Below, piece after piece: positions 1 to 10,700 of a stretch of 64,000 nucleotides of DNA. Source of the DNA: Cyathus striatus. Its lineage: Eukaryota > Basidiomycota > Agaricomycetes > Agaricales > Nidulariaceae. Both the position numbers and the translations under genes were made by a program. How positions within the stretch are numbered: the first letter of the stretch is position 1; the number at the start of each line of letters is the position of its first letter. A model generated the notes under the pieces. It was not told the origin of the DNA. It did not search any database and saw nothing but the letters and a program-made list of their open reading frames with translations. Location: assembly GCA_025738555.1 (NCBI GenBank), contig JAOVFP010000004.1, positions 2,294,001 through 2,358,000 of the forward strand, given 5' to 3'.

Positions 1-76
1 GATCATGAATAAATTATCTTTTTTTTTCTTTATGCTCATAGTAAAACTAATATAAATATAAGTACTATAGCAACAC

Positions 77-841
77 TGTTATATCCATGTCCGGATACAT
101 CGTGCCGACGTTCCCACGTGACCTTCTAACATACCCGGTCCGTTCCCGGAACGTACCCGCTTCGGGTTTACACTTCCCGACGTTCCCGCCCGGGAACATA
201 CCCGGAACCCGTCGGGTTTTCTATCGGGTATCCCGGATACGTACTTTCTCTTATGACGGCCTCACCGCGTCATCATTCTATTACTCCTCTCTTCCATTCC
301 TACTTATACGTTTCATTATGGCCTTTGTAGATTAGTTCCTTATTCTTCATTCTGAGCGCGTCATTTGCGCCCCTACTCCGCTTTGCCAAGACTTCATTTC
401 CTACTTACTCCTTTGACTTGTCCTTTGTATAATACTTCTACATTCGTATCTACAGGTTCCTACTTAGTATAAGTAGTCTTCCAGATGTAATAGGTAGTCT
501 TCAGTATTCGTATCAACTCTGTACACTTTCTTCCTACTCTAAGTTTCGAAACCCGCTCCGGGTTTTCCTTCGGGTTTCTCTCCCGCTACCTAGTGTAGTG
601 GCGAAGCCTCTCTTATACTCTGGAACGTCTTCCTTGGTTACATATCATCTTCCTCGAAATACGAACCATTCCCTGGGGATATCCAGGCGGCGCAGCACAC
701 AAGCTGAAGCCACGGTTCTTTCCGCACTCCCGCTCTACGTTTCCGCACCTGTACTCACTTCGGGTTTCCGTTATAGTTCTCCCACACCCTCCGGGTGTCT
801 TCGCAACCACTTCTAAGCAGGACGAGAATCGGTACGTAACA
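77..841 (+). repeat. 5' LTR of the chromovirus
   Basis: Begins TGTTATATCC and ends GGTACGTAACA, flanked on the left by AACAC (72-76). It matches 6925-7689 almost base for base, and a solo copy lies at 60196-60961. A block at about 671-714 (CAGGCGGCGCAGCACACAAG core) is also found, reverse-complemented, in much more diverged LTR remnants at about 9766, 20992 and 23842. The LTR is rich in CCCGG/CGGGT words and retains many CpG sites, in contrast to the decayed copies. Confidence 0.97.
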
Positions 842-877
842 GTATACGAATACTGATACCTTGGATATCTCTTTATC

Positions 878-2389
878 ATGGCTCCAACTGGGACTTCGGT
901 TACTCGCACAGCGCATACTGCTAGTCATACCAATGCTGTGGGTGCTCGTGCCACCCGTGCAGCTACGAGGCAACAGCCTCCACGGAGTACTTCAGGTTCT
1001 CTACCTTCTACACCGTCTCGGGTTACACCCAGCCCAGCACCACCTCCTAGTGCTACTTTCCTGGGTCCACCCTCGACTTCCGCTCAGCTACTTTCTGTTC
1101 CTGCAGCCGGGAACCTCGGATCTGCTCAGGCTCCTCCGGATGGCACTCCACCGCCATACGGTACAGTCGCAGCAGACCGGGACACTCCCGAGGGTCACGG
1201 CTCCGATGGTGGTACCATTGGACCGCCACCTCCACCTCCTTCTCAGCCCAATCCTCCGTCTCCACCATCCTCAGACTCAGGGGATGATGGTGATGAGGAT
1301 GATGTCGACAATCCCAGGCGCACACCTCTTGCGCGCCACTCCCGGGAAGACCGGCTTGCCGAAGCTCTTTTGAGAGTTGCGGAATCCGCCCGGGGTACAT
1401 CGGGAACACGTCGGGAATGCAACGTTCAAAAGCCAGATACTTTTGATGGTTCCAGTGCTGAGAAGTTGGAGCAGTTCATTACTCAATGCCAAATTTACTT
1501 CCGGAATAATCCTTCCCAATACTCGGATGGACACTCCCAAGTCAACTTCGCTCTCGCATATCTTCGGGATACCGCGCTTCAGCTTGTTATGCCGACCCTC
1601 TCCAATTCCTATGCTGATGATGAGTTCCTTCACTCTTGGGAGGTTTTCGTCGTCATGCTAGAGGATAACTTCGGGTTAGCGAACCCGGAAGGGGATGCCA
1701 AGAATGATCTGGATGTCCTCGTTATGAAGGATTCACAGAAACTGTCCAAGTATCTTGTACAGTTCAACAGGCTTGCACAGCGCACCGACTGGGATGATAA
1801 ATCCTTATGCCACCGACTCTATTCCGGGTTTCCGGGTCGCATTAAGGATGAGATCTCTCATGTTGGGAAACCTACCACAAAGTGCGGGATGATTAAACTA
1901 GCTCAAGGGATCGATAGTCGGTACTGGGAACGCCAGTCCGAGCGTACGCGGGAATCCCACCAGCCTCGGGGTCCGCGGGTTCCGGATAGCTCTGTTAAAG
2001 CTACTACAAACCGCCCCGCAGTCACCCCGGCGCCTTCCCGCCTCGTTTCGGGTCAATATGCGCCACGTCCGAGTTATCCCCACCGTGCTGGTAGTCACCC
2101 ACCTCGTTCCTCGCAGCCTCTCCAACAGCGGAGGCCGGAATTGAATGACAAGGTTGGTCGAGATGGCAAACTTTTGCCACAAGAACGTCAGCGTCGCATG
2201 GACAACAATCTATGCTTGTTCTGCGGTAATCCGGGGCATCGCGCCAAAGAATGTCCCCGCTCTGCCTCTTCCACGGCTAGAGCCCGGGCATCCGGAATAT
2301 CCGCTTCGGCTCCTACGTCGGCTTCTGCGGGTCCCTCGACCCGCAGGTCCGCGCCTCTTTCCAACCCGGCTTCGGGTTCGAAAAAATAG
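878..2389 (+). CDS. gag: Gag polyprotein (capsid/nucleocapsid)
   Basis: 503 codons from the first ATG downstream of the 5' LTR (36 bases after it). The N-terminal third is Ser/Thr/Pro-rich with an acidic patch (DSGDDGDEDD). A capsid-like central region (roughly residues 185-360) follows, with the LEQFITQCQIYF and FGLANPEGDA type strings seen in fungal gypsy Gag. Near the C terminus is one CCHC zinc knuckle, C-LF-C-GNPG-H-RAKE-C, at about residue 450, which binds RNA during packaging. It assembles virus-like particles in the cytoplasm. The frame is intact. It stops at TAG 2387-2389 directly after six A residues, and pol continues in the -1 frame, suggesting that Gag-Pol is made by frameshifting. 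Confidence 0.93.
   Translation: MAPTGTSVTRTAHTASHTNAVGARATRAATRQQPPRSTSGSLPSTPSRVTPSPAPPPSATFLGPPSTSAQLLSVPAAGNLGSAQAPPDGTPPPYGTVAADRDTPEGHGSDGGTIGPPPPPPSQPNPPSPPSSDSGDDGDEDDVDNPRRTPLARHSREDRLAEALLRVAESARGTSGTRRECNVQKPDTFDGSSAEKLEQFITQCQIYFRNNPSQYSDGHSQVNFALAYLRDTALQLVMPTLSNSYADDEFLHSWEVFVVMLEDNFGLANPEGDAKNDLDVLVMKDSQKLSKYLVQFNRLAQRTDWDDKSLCHRLYSGFPGRIKDEISHVGKPTTKCGMIKLAQGIDSRYWERQSERTRESHQPRGPRVPDSSVKATTNRPAVTPAPSRLVSGQYAPRPSYPHRAGSHPPRSSQPLQQRRPELNDKVGRDGKLLPQERQRRMDNNLCLFCGNPGHRAKECPRSASSTARARASGISASAPTSASAGPSTRRSAPLSNPASGSKK
2381..2389 (+). promoter_or_regulatory. candidate -1 ribosomal frameshift site at the gag stop
   Basis: The bases are six A followed by TAG. Gag reads AAA AAA TAG. 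The pol frame, which is open through this point and leads into the protease, is the -1 frame and reads GAA AAA ATA. A lysine-codon slip on the A run would bypass the stop. The heptamer G AAA AAA is not the ideal X XXY YYZ form, and I did not establish a downstream pseudoknot. Confidence 0.5.
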
Positions 2390-5300
2390 GGAGCGGTCCT
2401 CTGGACACCACACAAGCCGAGGACCGCATTGTTCCCCCTTGTGCGCAGCCGATGCAGGTAAGACTCAACGCTTCCGCTCTTTCCGACCCCAATGCCCTTC
2501 ATATTCCACTTTGTAGTACCATCCATGCTCTCCCTACACCCCGTACAGTTTCATATAGCGCTCTAGTCGATTCGGGTTCTACCCATTGTTTTATGGATTC
2601 ATCTTTCGTTCGGACACATGCTATTCCTACCTCACCTACTCCACCTATCGCTCTCAGACTTTTCGATGGCACCACCAATCATGTTATAACCGAGTTCGTT
2701 ACACTGCCTGTACTATTCCCTACCGGTGAATGTATTACAGTTGAACTCTATGTGACACCTCTTGATTCCGTGTGTTCTGCAGTCCTAGGATACAATTAGC
2801 TCACCCGCTTCAATCCGTTGATTGACTGGGTATCGGGCTCATTAACATTCCGGACTCCAGACACTTCCGAGCAACTTCTGCTCAAATCCGGGATCTCGGA
2901 ACCAGGTTCCGCTTCCGAGGATCCATCTCCGGTCACCTCTGATGAGTCTCTGCCACCTCCTCCTAGCATTTCGCTAATAAACGGTGCCGCCTTCTCGCGT
3001 GCATGCCGTTTAGAGGGAGCACAGACTTTCCGTATCCAGCTTGGTGCTGTCGCTTCCGCTGCTGCCCTCAATCCAGAGGAAGCTCCGGATCTCTCTTCCA
3101 TACCATCTGAGTATCACGAGTTTGCTGATGTATTTAGCAAGTCCCGGGCAGATACACTTGCCCCTCACCGTCCCTACGACTTAAAGATCAACCTAGAGGA
3201 AGGTGCTTCACCTCCTGTAGGTCGGATCTATTCCCTTTCCCAATCCGAGCTTTCCGCTCTTCGGGATTTCATCGATGAACATATCCGGATCGGATTTATT
3301 CAACCTTCACGCTCTCCGCACGGGGCTCCTGTCCTTTTTGTCCACAAGAAGGACGGATCGCTTCGGCTTTGTGTGGATTTCCGCGGGTTGAACGCTATTT
3401 CTAAAAAGGATCGTTATCCTTTGCCACTCATTTCAGATTTGCTCGACAGTCCCCGTCGCGCCCGTATCTACACCAAGATCGACCTGCGTCATGCGTACCA
3501 CCTGGTCCGCATTGCCGAGGGCGATGAATGGAAAACCGCTTTCCGGACTCGCTATGGATCCTTTGAATGGCTAGTCATGCCCTTCGGACTTTCCAATGCA
3601 CCCGCGGGTTTCCAACGCTTCATGAACGATGTTTTCAAAGACCTTCTTGATGTGTGCGTCATAGTTTATTTGGATGACATCCTTATATACTCTGATAACC
3701 TTGCGCAACATCGCCAACATGTCAGGGAAGTCTTGCGTCGACTCCGGAAGCACGGGTTGTACGCGCGCGCGGATAAGTGTGAGTTCCACTCGGAATCCGT
3801 GGAATATCTCAGATATATACTATCGCCCAACGGTCTCACCATGTCTCCAACAAAGGTGAAGACTATTCAAGAATGGCCGGAACCAAGGAAAGTAAAAGAC
3901 ATTCAATCCTTCCTTGGGTTCACTAATTTCTATCGGCGTTTTATATACAACTATTCCGACATAGTTGTTCCGCTCACCCGCCTTACCCGGAAGGGTAATC
4001 CGTGGAACTTCTCGGAAAAATGCCGTTCCGCTTTCACTGAACTTAAGGACGCTTTCACGTCGGCACCCATTCTTACCCATTGGGTTCCCGACAAGCAGCT
4101 CATCGTGGAAACCGACACTTCGGATTACGCGTTGGCTGCTATCCTGTCTATAGTTTCCGATGATGGCGAGATTCACCCTATCGCTTTCCACTCACGAACC
4201 TTTACACCTCCCGAGTTAAACTACGACACCCATGACAAGGAATTGCTTGCTATCTTCGAAGCATTCTAAGTCTGGCATCATTACCTGGAAGGTTCCGGTT
4301 CACCCATTGACGTCGTCACAGACCACAAGAACTTGGAATACTTTTCCACAACCAAGATCTTGTCCCGACGACAAGCCCGATGGTCCGAGTATCTTTCCCA
4401 GTTCAATCTAGTTATCCGCTTTCGACCTGGAAAACTCGGGGCGAAGCCGGATGCTCTGACTAGACGATGGGACGTCTACCCTAAAGAGGGGGATAGCGAC
4501 TACGCTAAGGTCAATCCGCATAACTATCGTCCAGTGTTCACACAGGAACAGCTTATCACTTCTCTCCGAGCAACATTACTTATTGTACCTGCTCTTCGCG
4601 CTAGTATCATCATGGACATTGAACAGTTACATACTGACATATTATCAGCTCTCCCTAATGACCCGGTCGCAGTTATCCGAATGCGGACTCCCGAGAATCG
4701 TTGGACTGTAACCCCGGACGGTTTCCTCCGTCTAGATAACCGGATCTATGTTCCGGACTCCGGAACCCTTCGGCTTCGGGTTTTACAGTACAAACACGAC
4801 CACCCGCTTTCAGGACACCTTGGACAGAACAAGACCCTCGAGCTAATTCGACGCGAATATACTTGGCCGCTTATACGGACGTTTGTAAAGGACTATTGTA
4901 AGTCTTGTAATACTTGCATGCGTTCTAAACCACAGCGCCACCGCCCGTACGGAACCCTGAAACAACTTCCGGTTCCCGGATGCCCATGGCATTCGATATC
5001 TATGGATTTCATAGATCAACTTCCAAAATCATCAGCTTCCAAGTATGATTCTATACTCGTTATCGTGGATCGTTTCTCCAAGCAGTCTATCTTCATTCCC
5101 ACTCATACCACTTGCTCTTCTTCCGACCTTGCGCTTCTATTTGTACTTCATGTCTTTTCCAAGCACGGAGTCCCGGAACACATCACTTCCGATCGTGGTT
5201 CCGAGTTTGTGTCGCATTTCTTCCGTTCCCTCGGTACAGCCCTTGACATCACTTTACATTTCACCTCGGGTTATCACCCCGAAGGCGACGGCCAAACGGA

Positions 5301-6087
5301 ACGCACAAACCAAACTCTGGAACAATACCTTCGGGCCTACTGCAACTACCAGCAGGATAACTGGTGTGATCTCTTACCTCTTGCTGAATTTGCTTACAAT
5401 AATGCACCGAGCGCAACCACAGGAATTTCACCGTTCTACGCAAACAAGGGTTATCACCCGAACCTTGCGATACATCCGGAACGTGATCTCACTTCCGCTC
5501 GTGCCCGGCACTTCGCAGTAAACCTCGAGGAACTTCACGAGATGCTTCGGACCGAAATACTCAGTGCGCAGAAACGTTACCAAGCACCCGCCGATGCGCA
5601 TCGCAAACCCGCACCCGCATTCCCCGTCGGGACAAAGGTATACGTCAAAGCCGAGTACTTCCGGACAACCCGACCATCCCGGAAACTTGCAGAAAAGTTC
5701 CTAGGACCTTTTGAAGTCATCGCACTTGCCGGATCGCATTCGCGTACCTTGCACCTTCCAGAACAATTTCGTGCAGTCCACCCAGTATTCCATGTATCCA
5801 TGCTTGAACCCAATACTGAAAATACTATCCCAGATCGCATTATTCCTCCACCACCACCTGTCCAGGTTGATGGTGATATTGAATACGAGGTCTCGGAAAT
5901 CTTGGACTCTAAACTGGATCGTCGTTTGCATTGCAAACTGAGGTACTACGTACGCTGGCTAGGGTATGAAGGGACCGATGAAGAGTTTTCATGGCTTCCG
6001 GCCACGGAACTGGAACACGCTATGGATATCATCGAAGAGTTCCACTCCCGCTATCCGGATAAGCCCGGCCCTACTCCTATTTCTTAA
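2390..6087 (+). pseudogene. pol: Pol polyprotein (PR-RT-RH-IN-chromodomain) with two in-frame stops
   Basis: One reading frame runs from the frameshift site to 6087, broken by TAG 2797-2799 (after the LGYN string of the protease, where the family normally has Trp) and TAA 4267-4269 (in RNase H, after LAIFEAF). Domains in order: aspartic protease with ALVDSGSTHC near 2560-2590; reverse transcriptase with catalytic YLDD at 3667-3678; RNase H with ETDTSDYA near 4110 and TDHKNLEYF near 4320; integrase with an HHCC zinc finger near 4795-4920, catalytic Asp 5004, Asp 5191 and Glu 5299; and a C-terminal chromodomain at about 5870-6050 (YEVSEILDSK, YYVRWLGYEG) that in this clade targets integration to modified chromatin. 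Domain order and motifs are otherwise complete, so inactivation looks recent. Confidence 0.93.
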
Positions 6088-6911
6088 ATTTCACATTACT
6101 TATTATCCGCTTGCAGTTTCACCTTATACAAAAACCAAAAACAACGAATAACAAGCAATAAACGAGATACAAGTACATTTAATTCTTGGTAACGTGTTAC
6201 GACCATTTCCATCACTCCCTCTGCGTCTGCAACTCGACCCGAGCTACTTCCACACCTTCCGACGCAATTCCGGCACCCGTCACAACATCCTCGTATGCAT
6301 CCGGATCCCGGAGGCATTCCACGAGCAAGGTTTCAATATGGAAACATGGACAATGTGCCCAGATACCTTGGAAACATCTCAGGACAATTTATCGAGTTTG
6401 CCTACCACCTGGAAATTGGCATCATGACATCTGTAACTCAACTTGATAGACTACGCTATCTTCCAATGCTTCCTGCATTTTCCCCGGCAGTTCCTGCTAC
6501 TTCCGCATCCAACCCAGACCTCATCCAATATCTTCCAATCACTTCCCCATCCATTCCCAACTCTTCCGATGCTTCCAACCCAGTTCCGACACTCATCTCA
6601 GTCGGATATACAATCGGCAGTGCAACTAAGCTTGCCGCATTACCGGAACATCCGGAACGAATGGCTACCAGTGGAATATTGATGCACATGTCCTTCCACA
6701 TCCATGGGCAGTGTTAATAGGTCTCGGGTTCAGCTACGACTTGCTGGAACTTACTCAGGAACTTGTAGTTCACACCTTTGCTACTTCCCTTGCCAAAGGA
6801 ATCAGATGCGCTCTCTTTCTGTTATTTGAACATTCACTGACCAATAGGATTTCTTGTATTATTTTTAGTTATATATTCTCACACACAGTATGACCTCATG
6901 GGCTCGGCCCT
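6088..6911 (+). other. 3' internal region of the retrotransposon, no recognised gene
   Basis: About 820 bp between the pol stop and the polypurine tract. A 140-codon open frame (6295-6717) exists but shows no motif I recognise and has no conserved look. It may be a decayed third ORF or simply a long 3' untranslated leader to the LTR. Confidence 0.5.
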
Positions 6912-6920
6912 AAAAGGGGG
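6912..6920 (+). other. polypurine tract
   Basis: AAAAGGGGG lies four bases upstream of the 3' LTR start (6925), the expected place and composition for the plus-strand DNA primer of an LTR retrotransposon. Confidence 0.75.
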
Positions 6921-6924
6921 ATAC

Positions 6925-7689
6925 TGTTATATCCATGTCCGGATACATTGTGCCAACGTTCCCACGTGACCTCCCAACATACCCAGTCCATTCCCGGAAC
7001 GTACCCGCTTCGGGTTTACACTTCCCGACGTTCCTGCCCGGGAACATACCCGGAACCCGTCGGGTTTTCTATCGGGTATCCCAGATACGTACTTTCTCTT
7101 ATGACAGCCTCACCGCGTCATCATTCTATTACTCCTCTCTTCCATTCCTACTTATACGTTTCATTATGGCCTTTGTAGATTAGTTCCTTATTCTTCATTC
7201 TGAGCGCGTCATTTGCGCCCCTACTCCGCTTTGCCAAGACTTCATTTCCTACTTACTCCTTTGACTTGTCCTTTGTATAATACTTCTACATTCGTATCTA
7301 CAGGTTCCTACTTAGTATAAGTAGTCTTCCAGATGTAATAGGTAGTCTTCAGTATTCGTATCAACTCTGTACACTTTCTTCCTACTCTAAGTTTGAAACC
7401 CGCTCCGGGTTTTCCTTCGGGTTTCTCTCCCGCTACCTAGTGTAGTGGCGAAGCCCTCTCTTATACTCTGGAACGTCTTCCTTGGTTACATATCATCTTC
7501 CTCGAAATACGAACCATTCCCTGGGGATATCCAGGCGGCGCAGCACACAAGCTGAAGCCACGGTTCTTTCCGCACTCCCGCTCTACGTTTCCGCACCTGT
7601 ACTCACTTCGGGTTTCCGTTATAGTTCTCCCACACCCTCCGGGTGTCTTCGCAACCACTTCTAAGCAGGAAGAGAATCGGTACGTAACA
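6925..7689 (+). repeat. 3' LTR of the chromovirus
   Basis: Same length (765 bp) and ends as the 5' LTR, followed by the target duplication AACAC (7690-7694). Most differences from the 5' copy are CpG losses (for example ATCGTG to ATTGTG, GCCGACG to GCCAACG, CCGGTCCGTT to CCAGTCCATT), concentrated in this copy. Confidence 0.96.
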
Positions 7690-7694
7690 AACAC

Positions 7695-9249
7695 TCACTC
7701 TCAAGTTCATTGAAGTGTGTCTGAGTCTGTGTCAATTATGCTTAGAATATTCTTCCCACATGTAAGTGAAGCAAAATATAAATGTATCACTTAATCTTAT
7801 AAAAATTAATACTCACCCTGTGAGTACAAAGTAACTGTAAAGACCTTGAGCATGAGAAGTTGACAGAACTAGAATGTGAAAATTCAGTACATTATTGAGT
7901 GTGAAGTGAGCTTGAAGTGAGTGTGCTCAATGTGATTCATTGATATCTGACTTTTTATCTTGCTTAAAATGATAACAATAATATTTCAATAGTAAAAAAC
8001 CAGTATATATGCTTGATTTACATGTAACCAGGAAATGTGTTGAGCACAATTCAGACCTTTCTGCATGATGTATAATACAAATTGATTTATGGTAGCCCTT
8101 GCTTTTGAAGAGGTTTTTGGTCAGTTGGGTGTACCTAGTCAAAGATAAAATATGTGAGTCATTGAGATGTCTGTCTGACTGAGATGTTCTAAGATGAGAG
8201 GGAGTAAAACTTCCTTCAATTCTGTATTGTAACTACAGAGGTTTAAATACTAAGAAAACCAATATATCTAAGGTAGTAAGATTGTGTATATCAGAAGAAG
8301 GAATGTTAAATATTATAAAGAACATAGCTTGAAACAATCCTAAAGAACAGAAAACTCAAGTATGAAAGTCTAGTGAATTGAGGGGTTTGCAAGGAAACAA
8401 GGTTTCTTGTCAAACTTCAGGGTCTTGTGTTGGTGCTGATGTCAGAGCTACTCTGAGAGCTTGGAGTGTTGCAAGGGATAGATATCATGTCAGAACAGTG
8501 CACAAAGATGTATAATTTGAGGACAGTACAAGGAGAGTGAACAGGGATGTAGATGAGTGGAGAATGCGAGTGGTACACATATGGACACATCAGTGATGTG
8601 TGATTATGTAATTCGATTTGGAATGTCTGGATATGTTGAATAATTACTGAATTGCAGCACAGGCAGTTTGCCTGCTCTATACTTTAACACTCATATATAG
8701 AATGTTCATGCTTGAGTTATAATTATCAACACACAGGTTGCACACTTGAACATGGAAATTTGCCACTGAGCATGCACATATTAGCTAGTTGATCAAAATC
8801 AAATATGCAGTGAGAAATTCAAGCAATCAGCCTCAATTTTATACATGGAGAAAAGAATGTGATATTATATTTTGTAACCTAAGTCTATGAATTAGATACA
8901 TAATATATGTATGATGAGAATCTTTGAATTAAGGGTCAGTGTTTAATATATAGCAGTGGTATGCAAATGAGGAACCAAAAAGTCAAACTGAAAATAAGTG
9001 GCAAGCTGCAGAGCCGAAGGTTGGAGCTCAAATACTTTGATGTAGTTGAGCATGGTTGTCTGGCTTTCCATAATAAACAAACTTAAGGACAAAGAATATG
9101 TGGAAATTGACTACTTTACCCCATGCAGGTGTAGCTTAGCACAAGGTGAATGCTCCACGAACTCAACAGATATGTTAGGCCTTAGGACAGTGCCAATGGC
9201 ATAATTGCACTCCAACCACTCTCCGCAATAAAACCCCTAAAGAACATTC
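7695..9249. other. AT-rich gene-free stretch
   Basis: No open frame with coding character, no inverted repeats and no satellite noticed. It is CpG-poor with many TGTG/CACA words, typical of old decayed insertions. Confidence 0.6.
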
Positions 9250-9620
9250 ACCAGGATGCAGAATTAACCTGGTGTGAGGTGAATGAAGCATGCCATACAA
9301 TGATGAGGCAGATGCTAGAACTGGGGAAGACATTATGGCCAGCACACATCATACAGGCTCTCTCAAACTTCTTCAGGTGTTTGGATGCACACCCAATAAG
9401 GGAAGAAGAATATGGTGATGAGGCTATTGTAAAATACCAGGCCATAGTCAGAAGAGAATGGTATGATTGCATGAAAGTTGGGAGGGGCATGAACTTGGGG
9501 ATAATTAATGATAACCTTCTAAAACAAATCCACCAGGATATTGTAACACAGAAAGGAGCAGATTGTGCAAAAGAGGTCAGTAACACCCCTTTTCACAACC
9601 ACAGGAAAGAACAAGACTGA
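9250..9620 (+). pseudogene. decayed coding fragment, family not identified
   Basis: An open frame from 9279 encodes about 113 residues. It includes a helical stretch (MLELGKTLWPAHIIQALSNF) and a charged segment (YQAIVRREWYDCM), which have ordinary protein composition unlike the surrounding noise. The frame is broken upstream (stops before 9279). Downstream a GT at about 9573 (GAGGTCAGT) could be an intron donor before the decayed LTR at 9643. I do not recognise the family; it may be a passenger of a retroelement or the remains of a host exon. Confidence 0.35.
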
Positions 9621-9642
9621 CAATAAACCATCTCTCCCCTCC

Positions 9643-10343
9643 TGCTACATACTGATTCCTTCCTACTGGAAACAAACATGAAGATGCTGAGAAGGAATGG
9701 GAGAACTATAATGAAAACTGGAAGTGAGTACAGGTATGGGAACGAGAGCAGGAGTGCAGAAGTGAACCATGGCTTCAGCTTATGTGCTGTGCCACCTGGA
9801 TATCTTCTGGGGATGGTTTGTATTTCACAACAAATGATATTCAATAGATGAGAATGTTCCAGAGTATAGAGAGAGGCTTCACCACTACACTAGGCAGTGG
9901 GAGAGAAACCTGAATGAAACCTGGAGTGAGTTTTGGAACTTAGAGTAGGAAGAGTTTGTACAGAGATGATACAAATACTAAAGACTAATACTACATGTAG
10001 GAATCTATATATACTAACTAGAATCAAGCAGATATGAATGCAGAAGCAGGAAGCTAAGGATAAGTCAAAGGGATAGGTAAAAGATAAAGGCTGGGCAAAG
10101 TGGAGTAGAGGCACAAATGATGAGTTCAGAATGAAGAGAAAAGAACTAAACTATGGTACAGGGTTAAAAGGGCAAAGAGGGTTACTAGGGAGTAATAGCT
10201 ACGAAACTATGTAAGGGTTGTCACTTACTCTTGCTAACAATCAAGCAGGGGGCGAGTCCGGGGGAATATCTTCAGAATACACAAGGTGATTCTGGGCAAG
10301 GGAGGGATGAACACACTACAATATTCACTTGTAATCTATAACA
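9643..10343 (-). repeat. decayed antisense LTR related to the chromovirus LTR
   Basis: Reads as the reverse complement of the 77-841 LTR with many CpG to TpG/CpA changes. It starts TGCTACATACTGATTC where the intact LTR reverse complement has TGTTACGTACCGATTC, and it shares the conserved block at about 9766-9840 and the segment around 10080-10135. Similarity fades after about 10200. The right end at 10343 (CTATAACA) is chosen because it matches the expected ATAACA terminus. No target duplication was found. It is much older than the element at 77-7689. Confidence 0.7.
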
Positions 10344-10377
10344 CTTGTAATCACTAATAATAAACTAAGCTTCTTTC

Positions 10378-10640
10378 AGTAATTTACACTCCCCCAAGAG
10401 GTCTGTACGGATCCGCATGGAATCCGAAAATTCTGTATGGATCCGTACAGACCCGTACAGACCTGTATAGATACCATACAGAATTTATATAGTGGCTATT
10501 TTTATTATTATAGGTGATAATTCTGTGCACATTCCATACATATTCTGCATGATTTCTGTATGGATTTATGCAGAATCTGTAAGATCTGTTTAATACCTTA
10601 ATTTTCCTGTTTAAAATCTCAATGAACACTACAAAAACTG
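10378..10640 (+). repeat. left terminus of a KDZ-type DNA transposon with subterminal repeats
   Basis: Starts AGTAATTTACACTCCCCC and continues into repeated GTACGGATCC / CAGAATCC words, many palindromic. The same sequence in reverse complement forms the right end of the element at 24642-26368, through to GGGGGAGTGTAAATTACT. The KDZ transposase gene ends 60 bp inside this block, so I take it as the left end of the autonomous element. The matching right end may be 20349 (same CAGTGTAAAGAGCTC terminus), which would give a 10-kb element, but no target duplication pairs these two ends. Confidence 0.7.
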
Positions 10641-10700
10641 TTAATTCATAATCATTTCTACCTATAGTTGTCTAAAATATAAAACTATGTATGTATTTTT

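Larger units (their letters stand above)
77..7689 (+). mobile_element. Ty3/gypsy chromovirus LTR retrotransposon, near full length
   Basis: Two 765-bp LTRs (77-841 and 6925-7689) start TGTTATATCC and end ACGTAACA. A 5-bp direct repeat AACAC lies immediately outside both ends (72-76 and 7690-7694), so this is one insertion. Order inside is gag, protease, reverse transcriptase, RNase H, integrase, chromodomain, which is the Ty3/gypsy (Metaviridae) chromovirus order. The LTRs differ at roughly a dozen positions, about 98 percent identity by eye, and most differences are CpG to TpG or CpA, so insertion is fairly recent. No typical TGG-starting tRNA primer site follows the 5' LTR; priming may differ from the usual initiator-tRNA mode. 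Pol carries two nonsense codons, so this copy probably cannot move without helper proteins. Confidence 0.96.

Noticed and set aside
613..973. Minus-strand open frames inside the LTR (also at 7461-7694 and 60653-60930)
   Set aside because: They lie within LTR copies, antisense to the element, and have no domain. They persist only because the copies are similar.
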